Below, piece after piece: positions 50,368 through 58,891 of a stretch of 64,000 nt of DNA. Origin of the DNA: Pseudarthrobacter siccitolerans. GTDB taxonomy: Bacteria > Actinomycetota > Actinomycetes > Actinomycetales > Micrococcaceae. Every line of letters begins with the position of its first letter. Within the stretch, counting starts at the first letter, position 1. Location: NCBI RefSeq assembly GCF_001046895.1, contig NZ_CAQI01000059.1:62001-126000 (forward strand). Direction: 5' to 3'. Below the pieces are notes generated by a model. That model did not search any database. It saw only the letters and a list, made by a program, of their open reading frames with translations, and was not told the DNA's origin. Both the position numbers and the translations under genes were made by a program.

Positions 50368-51824
50368 ACCAGGCAATACGGCATTCTTGGGTAGCGGCAG
50401 TTGCCATGTTTGCGCTGCTCTTCGGCGCCATCAGCTTTGTCCAGGTGGTGGGCGCCGACGACCTCAAAGCCAACCCGCTGAACCAGCGCGCCATCCTGCA
50501 GAACTATTGCAACGACCGCGGCGCCATTATTGTGGGCGGCACCCCTGTGGCGGAATCGGTGGAGAGCGGTTCGGAAACGTGCAAGTTCCAACGCACCTAC
50601 TCGCAGCCTGAGCTGTATGCAGGCATCACCGGGTATTTCTCACAGAACTACGGCGCCACAGGCCTGGAGCAGGCCCTCGGCCAGCAGCTGGCAGGCAACT
50701 CCGACCAGCTCTTTCTGGATCGGGTTGGCCAGATGTTCCTGGGAAACCAGCCCAAGGGGGCCTCGGTTGAACTCACTATTGATCCCGAGATCCAGAAGCT
50801 CGCCTACGACCTGATCCCGGACGGGCAGCGCGGCTCGATCGTGGTGACCAACCCGAAGACCGGGGCCATCCTCGCCATGGCGTCCAAGCCGTCCTACAAC
50901 CCGAACCTCGTGGCCACGCAGAACACCGAGGAAGAATCGGCCAACATCAACGAACTGGTCAAAGTTCCCGGCATCAACCTCAATGCCAACGTCAGCGGAC
51001 CCACGGGCGAGCAGCTCGCCCCGGGTTCGGTCTTCAAGCTGGTGGACACGGCCGCGGCCCTGGCCTCGGGGAAGTACAACAAGGACAGCGAGCTACCCAA
51101 TCCGGCTGAAATGCCCTTTGACGGCATCCAATACAAGCTTCCCAATTACGCAGGCGGCAACTGCTACACGCGGAGCACGGCGGACTTCTCGTTCGCCCTG
51201 GAGCAGTCGTGCAACACCCCGTTCGCCAGCATCGCCCTCGATCTGGGGCGCGACGCCATCGCCGAACAGGCCAGGAAGTTCGGCTTCGGCGAAGACATGG
51301 GCGACCAGCTCAGGCTCGGCTACGCCCGGGGCAACGGTTTCCCGGACGACCTGGACGCGCCCGGACTGGCCCAGTCCGCCATCGGGCAGCGCGACGTCCG
51401 GGCCACGCCCCTGCAGGTGGCCATGATGACGGCGGCCATCGCCAACGACGGTGTCCAGATGCGCCCCACCCTGATCAAGGCCCTGCGGTCCCCGGACCTG
51501 CGGGTGATCGAGGAGCCGCAGCCGGAACAGTTGCGGACCTCCACCACTCCGGACATCGCCAACCAGATCACCGAATGGATGACCAGCGCGGTGAGCCAGG
51601 GCATCGCCAACAGGGCGGCAGTTCCCGGAGTCCAGGTGGCCGGCAAAACGGGCACCGCAGAGTTGGGCAATGGCGTCAATAACTCGTGGTTCACCGGGTT
51701 CGCCCCCGCAAACAACCCGCAGGTGGGTGTCACGATCGTTATGGAAGGCGTGGACATCACCACCGGCGCACAGCTAACCAGTCCGAACGCGAAGAAGATT
51801 TTTGAGGCGGTGTTGAATAAGTGA
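50364..51824 (+). CDS. pbpA: Class B penicillin-binding protein PbpA
   Basis: A 486-residue transpeptidase with one N-terminal membrane segment (AVAMFALLFGAISFVQVVGA). The catalytic motifs are SVFK (near residue 222), SCN (near 282) and KTGT (near 428), in the correct order. It crosslinks peptidoglycan with the SEDS polymerase upstream; in mycobacteria PbpA is a PknB target. GTG 50364 overlaps the rodA stop, and its own stop overlaps the pknA start. Confidence 0.93.
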   Translation: MNQAIRHSWVAAVAMFALLFGAISFVQVVGADDLKANPLNQRAILQNYCNDRGAIIVGGTPVAESVESGSETCKFQRTYSQPELYAGITGYFSQNYGATGLEQALGQQLAGNSDQLFLDRVGQMFLGNQPKGASVELTIDPEIQKLAYDLIPDGQRGSIVVTNPKTGAILAMASKPSYNPNLVATQNTEEESANINELVKVPGINLNANVSGPTGEQLAPGSVFKLVDTAAALASGKYNKDSELPNPAEMPFDGIQYKLPNYAGGNCYTRSTADFSFALEQSCNTPFASIALDLGRDAIAEQARKFGFGEDMGDQLRLGYARGNGFPDDLDAPGLAQSAIGQRDVRATPLQVAMMTAAIANDGVQMRPTLIKALRSPDLRVIEEPQPEQLRTSTTPDIANQITEWMTSAVSQGIANRAAVPGVQVAGKTGTAELGNGVNNSWFTGFAPANNPQVGVTIVMEGVDITTGAQLTSPNAKKIFEAVLNK

Positions 51825-53545
51825 GGCCTACAACCGGAATCACCCTCGGCGGCAGATTCCAGCTGACTACGCGGATCGCGATCGGCGGCATGGGGGAAGT
51901 CTGGAAAGCCAAAGACCTCGTCCTGGGCCGCATCGTCGCCATCAAGGTGCTGAAAGAGGAATACACGGGAGACCCCGGCTTCCTTCAGCGCTTCCGCGCA
52001 GAGGCCCGGCACACTGCGTTGCTCAACCACGTGGGGATCGCCAACGTCTTCGACTACGGTGAGGAAGAGGGCTCCGCCTACCTGGTGATGGAACTCGTTC
52101 CGGGCCAGCCGCTGAGCAGCATCATTGAGCATGAGCAGGTCCTGTCCCCGGACCGCACGCTGTCCATCATCGCCCAGACGGCCCGTGCGCTCTCCGTTGC
52201 CCACGCCCAGGGCCTGGTGCACCGCGACGTGAAGCCCGGCAACCTCCTCATCACTCCTGACGGACGGGTGAAGGTAACTGACTTCGGCATCGCCCGCCTT
52301 GCCGACCAGGTGCCGCTGACGCAGACCGGCCAGGTCATGGGCACCGCCCAGTACCTGGCGCCGGAGCAGGCCACCGGGCAGACGGCCACGGGGTCCTCGG
52401 ACATCTACTCGCTGGGCGTCATCGGTTACGAGTGCCTGAGCGGGCACCGGCCGTTCTCCGGCGAGTCCCAGATTGCCATCGCCCTGGCCCAGGTCAACGA
52501 CGCTCCGCCGCCCCTGCCGGAATCGCTTCCAGCCCCGGTGCGGGCGCTCCTGATGTCCATGCTGGCGAAGGATCCCAAGAACCGTCCGGCCAACGCCATC
52601 AAACTTGCCGAAGCAGCAGAGGCCATCCGGAACGGGGACATCAGTGCCGCCCGCGCCGCTGTGCCGGGCATGCTCCTCTTTGATGCCGCCGACACAGGTC
52701 CCATTACCGCCCCCGTGGACACGGCCACCGCGCCCACCGGCGTGATCGGTGCCCAGCGCGACGCGTCCTCCGCTGCCACTTCGGCGCTGCCGGTACTGGG
52801 TGCCGGTGCTGCGGGAGCGGCTGCCGGGATGGCGGCAGGGGCGGGTTCCCCCGCAGCTGACAGCGAGCCGCAGGGAACGCTGGCCCGCGCCAATGCCCTG
52901 GCCGCCGAGCGGAACTGGACTCCGGAAGAGACAAGGTACGACGACGAGCCCGCCGATGAGCCACGGCGCAAGGGCCGCAGCCCCTGGACCTGGCCGTTGA
53001 TCGCCCTGATCCTGCTGCTCCTGTTTGCCCTGGCGGGGTTCCTGGTCAGCCAGATGGGACTCTTCTCGCCCTCCGGCAATCCGTCCTCCAGTGCCCCCTC
53101 CACCAGCGCGCCGGCCACCTCCGCCACCCCCACGCGGACCACGGCGTCTGCAACGCCTACCCAGAGCGTCGCCACCCCCACGCCGACTCCCACTCCTACA
53201 CCGGAAACCGTCAATATCATTCCCGAGGCGTACCTTGGCAAGGACTACCGGACAGTCCAGTCGCAGCTCTCGGCCATGAATCTTGATGTGACAGTCCAGC
53301 CGCAGGTTGATGCGAATTCTGCCCCCAACACGGTGATTGCCCTGTCCCGCTCGGGCAGGGTGGAAGTGGGTTCGCCCATCACAGTGACGTACGCGGTGGC
53401 GCCGTCACCCGCACCGGCCCCCACCACGCCGGCTCCCACGTCTGCCCCCTCCACTCCGTCTGCGGCGGGACCGACGGCGCCGACGTCCCTCCCGGCCTGT
53501 GGAAACGACCAGTTGCCCGGCCTGCCTCCCACCTGCCAGCCGTAA
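51821..53545 (+). CDS. pknA: PknA-like membrane Ser/Thr protein kinase with a PASTA-like domain
   Basis: A 574-residue kinase. The domain (about residues 10-265) has GGMGEVWKAKD, the VAIKVLK lysine, HRDVKPGN, TDFGIARL and YLAPEQAT. An Ala-rich juxtamembrane linker leads to a membrane segment near residue 395 (WPLIALILLLLFALAGFLVS). A Ser/Thr/Pro spacer and one PASTA-like repeat follow (IIPEAYLGKDYRTVQSQLSA), with a Cys pair at the end. M. tuberculosis PknA lacks a PASTA domain, so the extracellular part differs. It is coupled to pbpA. Confidence 0.92.
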   Translation: MRPTTGITLGGRFQLTTRIAIGGMGEVWKAKDLVLGRIVAIKVLKEEYTGDPGFLQRFRAEARHTALLNHVGIANVFDYGEEEGSAYLVMELVPGQPLSSIIEHEQVLSPDRTLSIIAQTARALSVAHAQGLVHRDVKPGNLLITPDGRVKVTDFGIARLADQVPLTQTGQVMGTAQYLAPEQATGQTATGSSDIYSLGVIGYECLSGHRPFSGESQIAIALAQVNDAPPPLPESLPAPVRALLMSMLAKDPKNRPANAIKLAEAAEAIRNGDISAARAAVPGMLLFDAADTGPITAPVDTATAPTGVIGAQRDASSAATSALPVLGAGAAGAAAGMAAGAGSPAADSEPQGTLARANALAAERNWTPEETRYDDEPADEPRRKGRSPWTWPLIALILLLLFALAGFLVSQMGLFSPSGNPSSSAPSTSAPATSATPTRTTASATPTQSVATPTPTPTPTPETVNIIPEAYLGKDYRTVQSQLSAMNLDVTVQPQVDANSAPNTVIALSRSGRVEVGSPITVTYAVAPSPAPAPTTPAPTSAPSTPSAAGPTAPTSLPACGNDQLPGLPPTCQP

Positions 53546-53560
53546 CCGCCAGGACCACCA

Positions 53561-55507
53561 GTGAACGAGTCAGCGCGCACACCGTTGCACCGGGAGGACA
53601 ACCTCCCGGTGGATAGCCAGCGTGTCCTCAGCGGACGGTACGAACTGGGCGGACTGATTGGCCGCGGCGGCATGGCGGACGTCTACCGGGGTTTGGATAC
53701 CCGCCTGGGCCGCACCGTCGCCATCAAACTGCTCCGGCCGGATATGGCCCGCGACCCGCAGTTCCAGGCGCGCTTCAAGCGTGAGGCACAGTCGGTAGCG
53801 GCGCTGAACCATTCGTCCATCGTGGCGATTTACGATACCGGCGAGCACATGGTCCACGACGGTTCGGATGACGACGTCCGGGTGCCGTACATCGTGATGG
53901 AATACGTCGAGGGCAGGACTATCCGGGACCTGATCAGGGCCAATGAGGTCAGCATCAACCAGGCCATCGACTACTGCCTTGGTGTCCTCGGCGCGCTGGA
54001 GTACAGCCACAAAGCCGGAATTGTGCACCGGGACATCAAACCGGCCAACGTGATGTACTGCGAAGGCACGGACTCCGTGAAGGTCATGGACTTCGGCATT
54101 GCCCGGGCCATGGCCGATTCCTCCGCCACGATGACGCAGACTCAGGCCGTGGTGGGCACCGCGCAGTACCTCTCGCCCGAGCAGGCCCGCGGCGAAACAG
54201 TGGACGCCCGGAGCGACCTCTACTCCGCGGCCTGCCTGCTGTACGAAATGCTGACCTCCCGCCCGCCGTTTATCGGCGACAGCCCCGTTTCCGTGGCCTA
54301 TCAGCATGTACGGGAAATCCCGGCACCGGCGAGCAGCCTGAACCCCGAGGTTTCGCCTGCGCTGGACACCGTGCTGGCCAAGGCCCTGCAGAAAAACCGG
54401 AATGACAGGTTCCAGGACGCCGCCGCCTTCCAGCGTGCCCTCCGCGCGGCCAGGGCCGGGATTCCTGTTCCCGCTGCTCCGGCCTCTGAGGCCGCCACAG
54501 ACCCCACCGACCACGTCCCCGCCCCCACCGAAGCCCCCGCCACCGAGGCGTTCGCGGCCACGGGCGCAAGTTTCCTTGATAACGCGCCAACCGGTCGCCT
54601 CGCTGCCTTCAGTGCCATAGCGGACGACGACGGCCGCACGGCTCCCGCCGCCTACGAACCTTCCGCACGCGATGACCTGCCCCTGGGCCTGCCTCCGGAA
54701 CGCGAGCGGACCGCCCGGCAGAAGTCCCGCCGTCGTGCTTGGATAGCGACCCTGGTGATCTTCACGCTCCTGGTCCTCGCGGGCGGCGGGCTGTGGGTGT
54801 ACAACACCGTGAACCGTCCTGCCCCTCTGCCGCCAAAGGTGCAGATCCCGGCGGTGGCCGCGATGACCGAATCCTCCGCACTGCAGGAACTCTACGGAGC
54901 AGACCTCAAACCAAAAATCGTGCGCCTGCAGCACGACACCGTGCCCAAGGGGACGGCCATCGGAACCGATCCGGCGTCCGGCACTTCCATTGACCCCGGA
55001 TCCGATGTGGTCCTGAACATTTCCGAAGGCCCCAGCGCCGTGAAGATTCCGGACAGCCTGCCCGGCAAGACTGAGGCCGCGGCCAGGGATATCCTCCGCC
55101 AGAGCGGGCTCGTGGGAGCGCCGTCCACCACCACAGCCAACAGTGCCACGGTCCCGGCCGGCATTGTGATCACCAGCAGCCCTGCCCCCGGGCAGATGGT
55201 AGGAGTGGGAACCACGGTTGAGCTGGTGGTGTCCACCGGCAAGGTGGCGGTGCCCGAGCTGCGGGCACGCACCCGGGAAGAAGCCGAGGCAGCCCTGAAG
55301 GAGCTCAGCCTGGTACCGGCGGTCATCGAGGCGGAGAACGGGCAGGTGGAAGCCGGGCGCGTGACGGACCAAAGCGAGCCGGTGAACGCCGTGGTGGAGC
55401 AGGGCAAGACCATCACGATTGTGGTGGCCAAGGCTCCGCCGCCGTCCCCGGCACCGACTCCGACGCCCACGCCCACGGCGACGCCGACGTCCAGCCGGAG
55501 GGGCTAG
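53561..55507 (+). CDS. pknB: PknB membrane Ser/Thr protein kinase with PASTA repeats
   Basis: A 648-residue kinase, master regulator of cell-wall synthesis and division in Actinobacteria. The kinase domain (about residues 26-290) shows GRGGMADVYRGLD, VAIKLLRPD, HRDIKPANVMY, VMDFGIARAM and YLSPEQA. A membrane segment lies near residue 395 (IATLVIFTLLVLAGGGLWVY). Three extracellular PASTA repeats follow, to about residue 625, then a Pro/Thr tail. PASTA domains sense peptidoglycan fragments or lipid II. It ends the cluster, convergent with pabA/trpG. Confidence 0.94.
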   Translation: MNESARTPLHREDNLPVDSQRVLSGRYELGGLIGRGGMADVYRGLDTRLGRTVAIKLLRPDMARDPQFQARFKREAQSVAALNHSSIVAIYDTGEHMVHDGSDDDVRVPYIVMEYVEGRTIRDLIRANEVSINQAIDYCLGVLGALEYSHKAGIVHRDIKPANVMYCEGTDSVKVMDFGIARAMADSSATMTQTQAVVGTAQYLSPEQARGETVDARSDLYSAACLLYEMLTSRPPFIGDSPVSVAYQHVREIPAPASSLNPEVSPALDTVLAKALQKNRNDRFQDAAAFQRALRAARAGIPVPAAPASEAATDPTDHVPAPTEAPATEAFAATGASFLDNAPTGRLAAFSAIADDDGRTAPAAYEPSARDDLPLGLPPERERTARQKSRRRAWIATLVIFTLLVLAGGGLWVYNTVNRPAPLPPKVQIPAVAAMTESSALQELYGADLKPKIVRLQHDTVPKGTAIGTDPASGTSIDPGSDVVLNISEGPSAVKIPDSLPGKTEAAARDILRQSGLVGAPSTTTANSATVPAGIVITSSPAPGQMVGVGTTVELVVSTGKVAVPELRARTREEAEAALKELSLVPAVIEAENGQVEAGRVTDQSEPVNAVVEQGKTITIVVAKAPPPSPAPTPTPTPTATPTSSRRG

Positions 55508-56145
55508 TGCTGGATGAGCGGGCTCAGCTTGGCGGCGCGCGCTGCCGCACCTTTCATGCCGAGTGACTCAAGCCAGTTCCCCAGCATCTGGTAGCCGCCC
55601 TCGGTGAGCACCGATTCCGGGTGGAACTGGACCCCGCACAGGGGTGCGGTCCGGTGCTGAAGCCCCATCACCACTCCTGAGGCGGTTTCCGCGGTGACTT
55701 CCAGGACATCCGGAAGGGTTTCGCGGACGGCCGCCAGGGAGTGGTAGCGGGTGGCCGTGACGGGGGAGGGGAGCCCCGAAAAGACGCTGGTCCCGATGTG
55801 CTCCACCAGTGAGGTCTTGCCGTGCATCAGTTCCGGCGCGTGGGTCACCTTGCCGCCGAATGCCTCGGCCAGTGCCTGGTGTCCCAGGCAGACGCCGAAC
55901 ATGGGCAGGCTGTTCTCGCCGCACCATTTGATCAGTTCGATGCACACGCCGGCCTCAGCAGGATTGCCGGGCCCGGGTGAAATGAGGACGCCGTCGCGCG
56001 TGCCGGCCAGTTCGATGGCCTCGGCGAGGGTGACGTCGTCGTTGCGGACCACCGTGGTCTCGGCACCGAGCTCCTGGAGGTAGCCCACCAGGGTGTAAAC
56101 GAAGCTGTCGTAGTTATCCACTACGAGGATCTTGGTTGTGGTCAT
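55504..56145 (-). CDS. pabA: Glutamine amidotransferase, anthranilate/aminodeoxychorismate synthase component II
   Basis: A 213-residue class I glutamine amidotransferase: VVDNYDSFVYTLVGYL at residue 8, SPGPGNPAEAGV near 56, the nucleophile Cys in MFGVCLGHQALAEAFGG near 83, and the His-Glu pair in GVQFHPESVLTE near 175. It supplies ammonia from glutamine to a PabB or TrpE partner, which is not in the window. TrpG and PabA cannot be separated by sequence alone. Start ATG 56145 overlaps the stop of the upstream 56-residue gene (ATGA). The stop overlaps the pknB end by four bases. Confidence 0.88.
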   Translation of the reverse strand: MTTTKILVVDNYDSFVYTLVGYLQELGAETTVVRNDDVTLAEAIELAGTRDGVLISPGPGNPAEAGVCIELIKWCGENSLPMFGVCLGHQALAEAFGGKVTHAPELMHGKTSLVEHIGTSVFSGLPSPVTATRYHSLAAVRETLPDVLEVTAETASGVVMGLQHRTAPLCGVQFHPESVLTEGGYQMLGNWLESLGMKGAAARAAKLSPLIQH

Positions 56146-56312
56146 GGCTGGCTTGCGGAACCAATCGTTGAGTCGGTGAATTGGGTGTACTCGGACATCC
56201 ACGGGAAAAGGAACTGAACCATCAATACCAGTGCGACGGCGACCAGCACCAGCGAGGTGACGATCCGCAGCCACAGCGGCCCCGGCAGATGGCGGAAGAG
56301 CCAGGCGTACAT
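56142..56312 (-). CDS. Small single-pass membrane protein
   Basis: A 56-residue protein (MYAWLFRHLPGPLWLRIVTS at the start) with one strong membrane segment, VTSLVLVAVALVLMVQFLFP. It starts two bases after the sortase stop and overlaps the pabA start (ATGA), so all three are translationally coupled. It is conserved in position in relatives of this group to my knowledge, but its function is unknown. Confidence 0.8.
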   Translation of the reverse strand: MYAWLFRHLPGPLWLRIVTSLVLVAVALVLMVQFLFPWMSEYTQFTDSTIGSASQP

Positions 56313-56314
56313 GC

Positions 56315-57100
56315 TCAGCCCCTTCCCGTCGCTGCGGCCACCTGGGCTGCAATTTCTGCGGGCGGACCGGCAGACGCGGGGCGCCAGCTGTCCAGCAGGG
56401 CATAAGCGATGATGCGTTCTTCGGCACCGAAGCGTGGGTTGCAGCTGGTCATGGTGAGGAAGCTTTCCGTGGGCGTGACGCCAGGCTGGGTAGGCACAGG
56501 CTCCAGGACGTCGGTCCGCGACGGCATCACGATCTGGTTGTTGCGGAAGACGTAAACATAGAAACCGTCCTTCGTCTGGACGTAGATTTTGTCCCCGGGC
56601 ACCAGGGTGTGGATGTTGTCCAGGACGGCGCCGTGCGTCTGGCGGTGCCCCGCCACCGCAAAGTTCCCTACCGCTCCGGGCATGGCCGTGTTGCTGTAGT
56701 GCCCCAGGCCCAGCGTGTCCAGCACATCCTGGCTGGTGCCCTGCACGATGGGCCGGGTGTAGTTCGGACCGAATCGGGGGATGTACATAATGCCGATGGT
56801 GCCGGCATGGCCGGGCGCGGCCCCCACAACGGGCGGGCCAAAATCTTCGGGTGAGGCAGGGGCAGCGGGCACTTTCGGGGCCGGCGCGGGGGTTCCGAGA
56901 TCCTGGGCGAACTCCTTGATGACTGCGCTCTGCTTGGCGTCCGATTCGACGTTGGTCCACCACAGCTGCCAAGCGACAAAGAGCAGCAGGATCACCCCGG
57001 CGGTAATGAGCAGCTCACCCAGTACCTGGATGGTCCCGCGCAGAAATACGACGCCGGCACGCGGCGCAGCGGCGGGCCTCGCCTTTTCCTGCAATACCAC
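56315..57100 (-). CDS. Class E sortase
   Basis: A 261-residue sortase that joins surface proteins to the wall or pilus. A membrane anchor lies near residues 25-45 (LLITAGVILLLFVAWQLWW) and a linker to about residue 95. The catalytic domain has NFAVAGHRQTHG (His) near 150, LTMTSCNPRF (Cys) near 220 and EERIIAYAL (Arg) near 235. The TMTSC motif differs slightly from the usual TLTTC. The start is GTG 57100, behind GGAGGAG; the upstream frame is not supported. It heads an operon with the small membrane protein and pabA. Confidence 0.9.
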   Translation of the reverse strand: MVLQEKARPAAAPRAGVVFLRGTIQVLGELLITAGVILLLFVAWQLWWTNVESDAKQSAVIKEFAQDLGTPAPAPKVPAAPASPEDFGPPVVGAAPGHAGTIGIMYIPRFGPNYTRPIVQGTSQDVLDTLGLGHYSNTAMPGAVGNFAVAGHRQTHGAVLDNIHTLVPGDKIYVQTKDGFYVYVFRNNQIVMPSRTDVLEPVPTQPGVTPTESFLTMTSCNPRFGAEERIIAYALLDSWRPASAGPPAEIAAQVAAATGRG

Positions 57101-57274
57101 GCGTTCTCCTCCGGGCGGTTGCGTCGGGCAGTGGTGCCCCATGAACTACGACTAGAATTGGCTGCTAGTAAGAATCCAGATTTGACCAAGATCGCGCAGA
57201 CCGCTGGCAACTTCCTTCTTGCAGGATATCAAGCCCGGAACGCCGAGCTTGCCTCAGCCCGCCAAGGAGAGCCA

Positions 57275-57526
57275 GTGCCCGAGTCAAAGCCTCGCAAGAA
57301 GACCGCCAGCACCACTACGCAGGCTTCGTCGCAGAACTACAAGCCCAATCCTGTCTGGTTCAAGCCGGTGATGTTCGGCCTGATGATTATCGGACTCCTC
57401 TGGATCATCACTTTTTACATCAGCGAAGGCCGCCTGCCGGTCCAGGCATGGGAATCATGGAATATCGTGGCCGGTTTCGGCATCGCGATCGTCGGATTCC
57501 TGATGACCACGCGGTGGCGTTCATAG
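57275..57526 (+). CDS. crgA: Cell division protein CrgA
   Basis: An 83-residue CrgA, a two-segment membrane protein that coordinates septal proteins and wall synthesis in Actinobacteria. A basic cytoplasmic N-terminus is followed by the conserved NPVWFKPVMFGLMIIGLLWI and a second segment (WNIVAGFGIAIVGFLMTTRW). The start is GTG 57275 with CAAGGAG upstream. It is divergent from the sortase operon. The tag gene follows on the same strand. Confidence 0.93.
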   Translation: MPESKPRKKTASTTTQASSQNYKPNPVWFKPVMFGLMIIGLLWIITFYISEGRLPVQAWESWNIVAGFGIAIVGFLMTTRWRS

Positions 57527-57543
57527 CTCCTGACAGTGGGGCC

Positions 57544-58134
57544 GTGCCGGGCTCGGACGGGCTTGCCCGGCCCCTATGGGCTTCTACAGATCCGCTCCTG
57601 CGCGAGTACTACGACACCGAGTGGGGCCTTCCTGTCACCGATGAACAGGGGCTTTACGAGCGCATTTGCCTTGAGGGCTTCCAGGCCGGGCTCTCGTGGG
57701 CCACTATCCTCCGGAAGCGCCCGGCGTTCCGCGCCGCCTTCGCCGGTTTCAACCCCGACGCTGTGGCCTTGTTTACCGATGCCGACGTTGAGCGGCTGAT
57801 GCAGGACGCCGGCATTGTCCGGAACCGGCTGAAGATCCGCGCCGCCGTCACCAATGCCCGTGCCACCCTCGCATTGCGGCAGGAAGGAGGGCTGGTGGAG
57901 TTTGTGTGGCAGTTCAAGCCTGCCGAAACGCCCCGCCCGGCGCTCCATTCCGAAATCCCCACACAGACCCCTGAATCGATGGCACTGTCGAAGGCGCTGC
58001 GGAAAAAGGGGTTCTCCTTTGTCGGGCCCACCACCATGTTTGCCCTCATGGAAGCCATTGGCATGGTGGACACCCACCTGCTGGACAGCCACCGGCGCGG
58101 ATCCTCGGGAATCTGGCCCGCTTCCAGCGCCTAG
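57544..58134 (+). CDS. tag: DNA-3-methyladenine glycosylase I (Tag), zinc ligands replaced
   Basis: A 196-residue Tag-family glycosylase that removes 3-methyladenine from alkylated DNA. The catalytic Glu region ICLEGFQAGLSW lies near residue 45, the DVERLMQDAGIVRNRLKI segment near 83 and KALRKKGFSFVGPTTMFALM near 150. Compared with E. coli Tag, three of the four zinc ligands are replaced (Cys4 by Pro, His17 by Tyr, Cys179 by Ser), while His175 remains in VDTHLLDS. Start GTG 57544 is the best guess; GTG 57514 is also in frame. It follows crgA closely. Confidence 0.9.
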   Translation: MPGSDGLARPLWASTDPLLREYYDTEWGLPVTDEQGLYERICLEGFQAGLSWATILRKRPAFRAAFAGFNPDAVALFTDADVERLMQDAGIVRNRLKIRAAVTNARATLALRQEGGLVEFVWQFKPAETPRPALHSEIPTQTPESMALSKALRKKGFSFVGPTTMFALMEAIGMVDTHLLDSHRRGSSGIWPASSA

Positions 58135-58164
58135 GAGCATAGTTTTCCCCAACTGTTGGGAAAG

Positions 58165-58292
58165 TTATCCACAGTGTTGAAAACTCCGCGGCATCCGAAG
58201 TCAACAGGCACCATTGAGGGCCCTGCCGTAGCAAAACGCCAATCTGGCCGTCCCGATGCGGTTATTAACAATGTGGAATACCTTGTGGATAA
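58165..58292. other. Two DnaA boxes between tag and the AhpD-like gene
   Basis: A perfect TTATCCACA lies at 58165-58173 and its reverse complement at 58284-58292, in the gap between two convergent genes. They belong to the larger cluster that continues at 58892-59264. Confidence 0.8.
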
Positions 58293-58319
58293 CCGGCCGG
58301 TTCTGACCGGGCCGCGCTC

Positions 58320-58787
58320 TTACCGGTCCAGGGTAACCGGGTGGTGGCTGGTGATCGAGACGCGGTTGAACGCGTTCATGGCGATGGCCAGCCAGCTCAC
58401 CGCCGAGAACTCCTCCTCCGAGAGGTGCTCCCGGGCATAGGCTTCCTCATGCCCTTGCACGCTGTGTCCCGGCAACTCCGTGATGCTCTCGGCCAGTGCC
58501 AGTGCTGCCCGCTCCTTCTCGCTGAAGAGGGCCGTCTCACGCCATGCCGGCAGTACGGCCAGGCGCTGCACGCTTTCGCCTGCCTCCACAGCTTCCCTGA
58601 CGTGCAGGTCGAGGCAGTAGGCACATCCGTTGAGCTGTGAGACGCGCACCCGGAGCAGCTCCACCATGGTTTCGTCCAGGCCGGCAGCCTCGGCGGCCTC
58701 CCGCACCTTGAGTCCGAGACCATTGAGGGCCCTCCACAGGGCAGGATGCTGTTTGTCGAGATAGACGTGCTGGGTAGTGGCGCTCAA
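58320..58787 (-). CDS. AhpD-like carboxymuconolactone decarboxylase family protein
   Basis: A 155-residue AhpD-type protein: the CxxC-H redox motif NGCAYCLDLHVREAVE sits near residue 53 within LRVRVSQLNGCAYC, and a C-terminal segment reads AVSWLAIAMNAFNRVSITSH. Such proteins act as peroxidase reductants or alkylhydroperoxidase-like enzymes. The start is TTG 58787 with CAGGAG upstream; the upstream frame to 58973 runs through DnaA boxes and is not coding-like. It is flanked on both sides by DnaA-box DNA. Confidence 0.85.
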   Translation of the reverse strand: MSATTQHVYLDKQHPALWRALNGLGLKVREAAEAAGLDETMVELLRVRVSQLNGCAYCLDLHVREAVEAGESVQRLAVLPAWRETALFSEKERAALALAESITELPGHSVQGHEEAYAREHLSEEEFSAVSWLAIAMNAFNRVSITSHHPVTLDR

Positions 58788-58891
58788 GGGATTCTCCTGC
58801 TCGGGGACAGACGGCGGCTGTCCGTTGCCACCAGCTTTGCACACCGGCAGTACTGATCTTTTCCACTTACCAACATTGCGATACCCACAAG

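Noticed and set aside
53570..55372. 600-codon open frame on the minus strand
   Set aside because: It is antisense to pknB, lacks any recognisable domain and is explained by codon-position GC bias.
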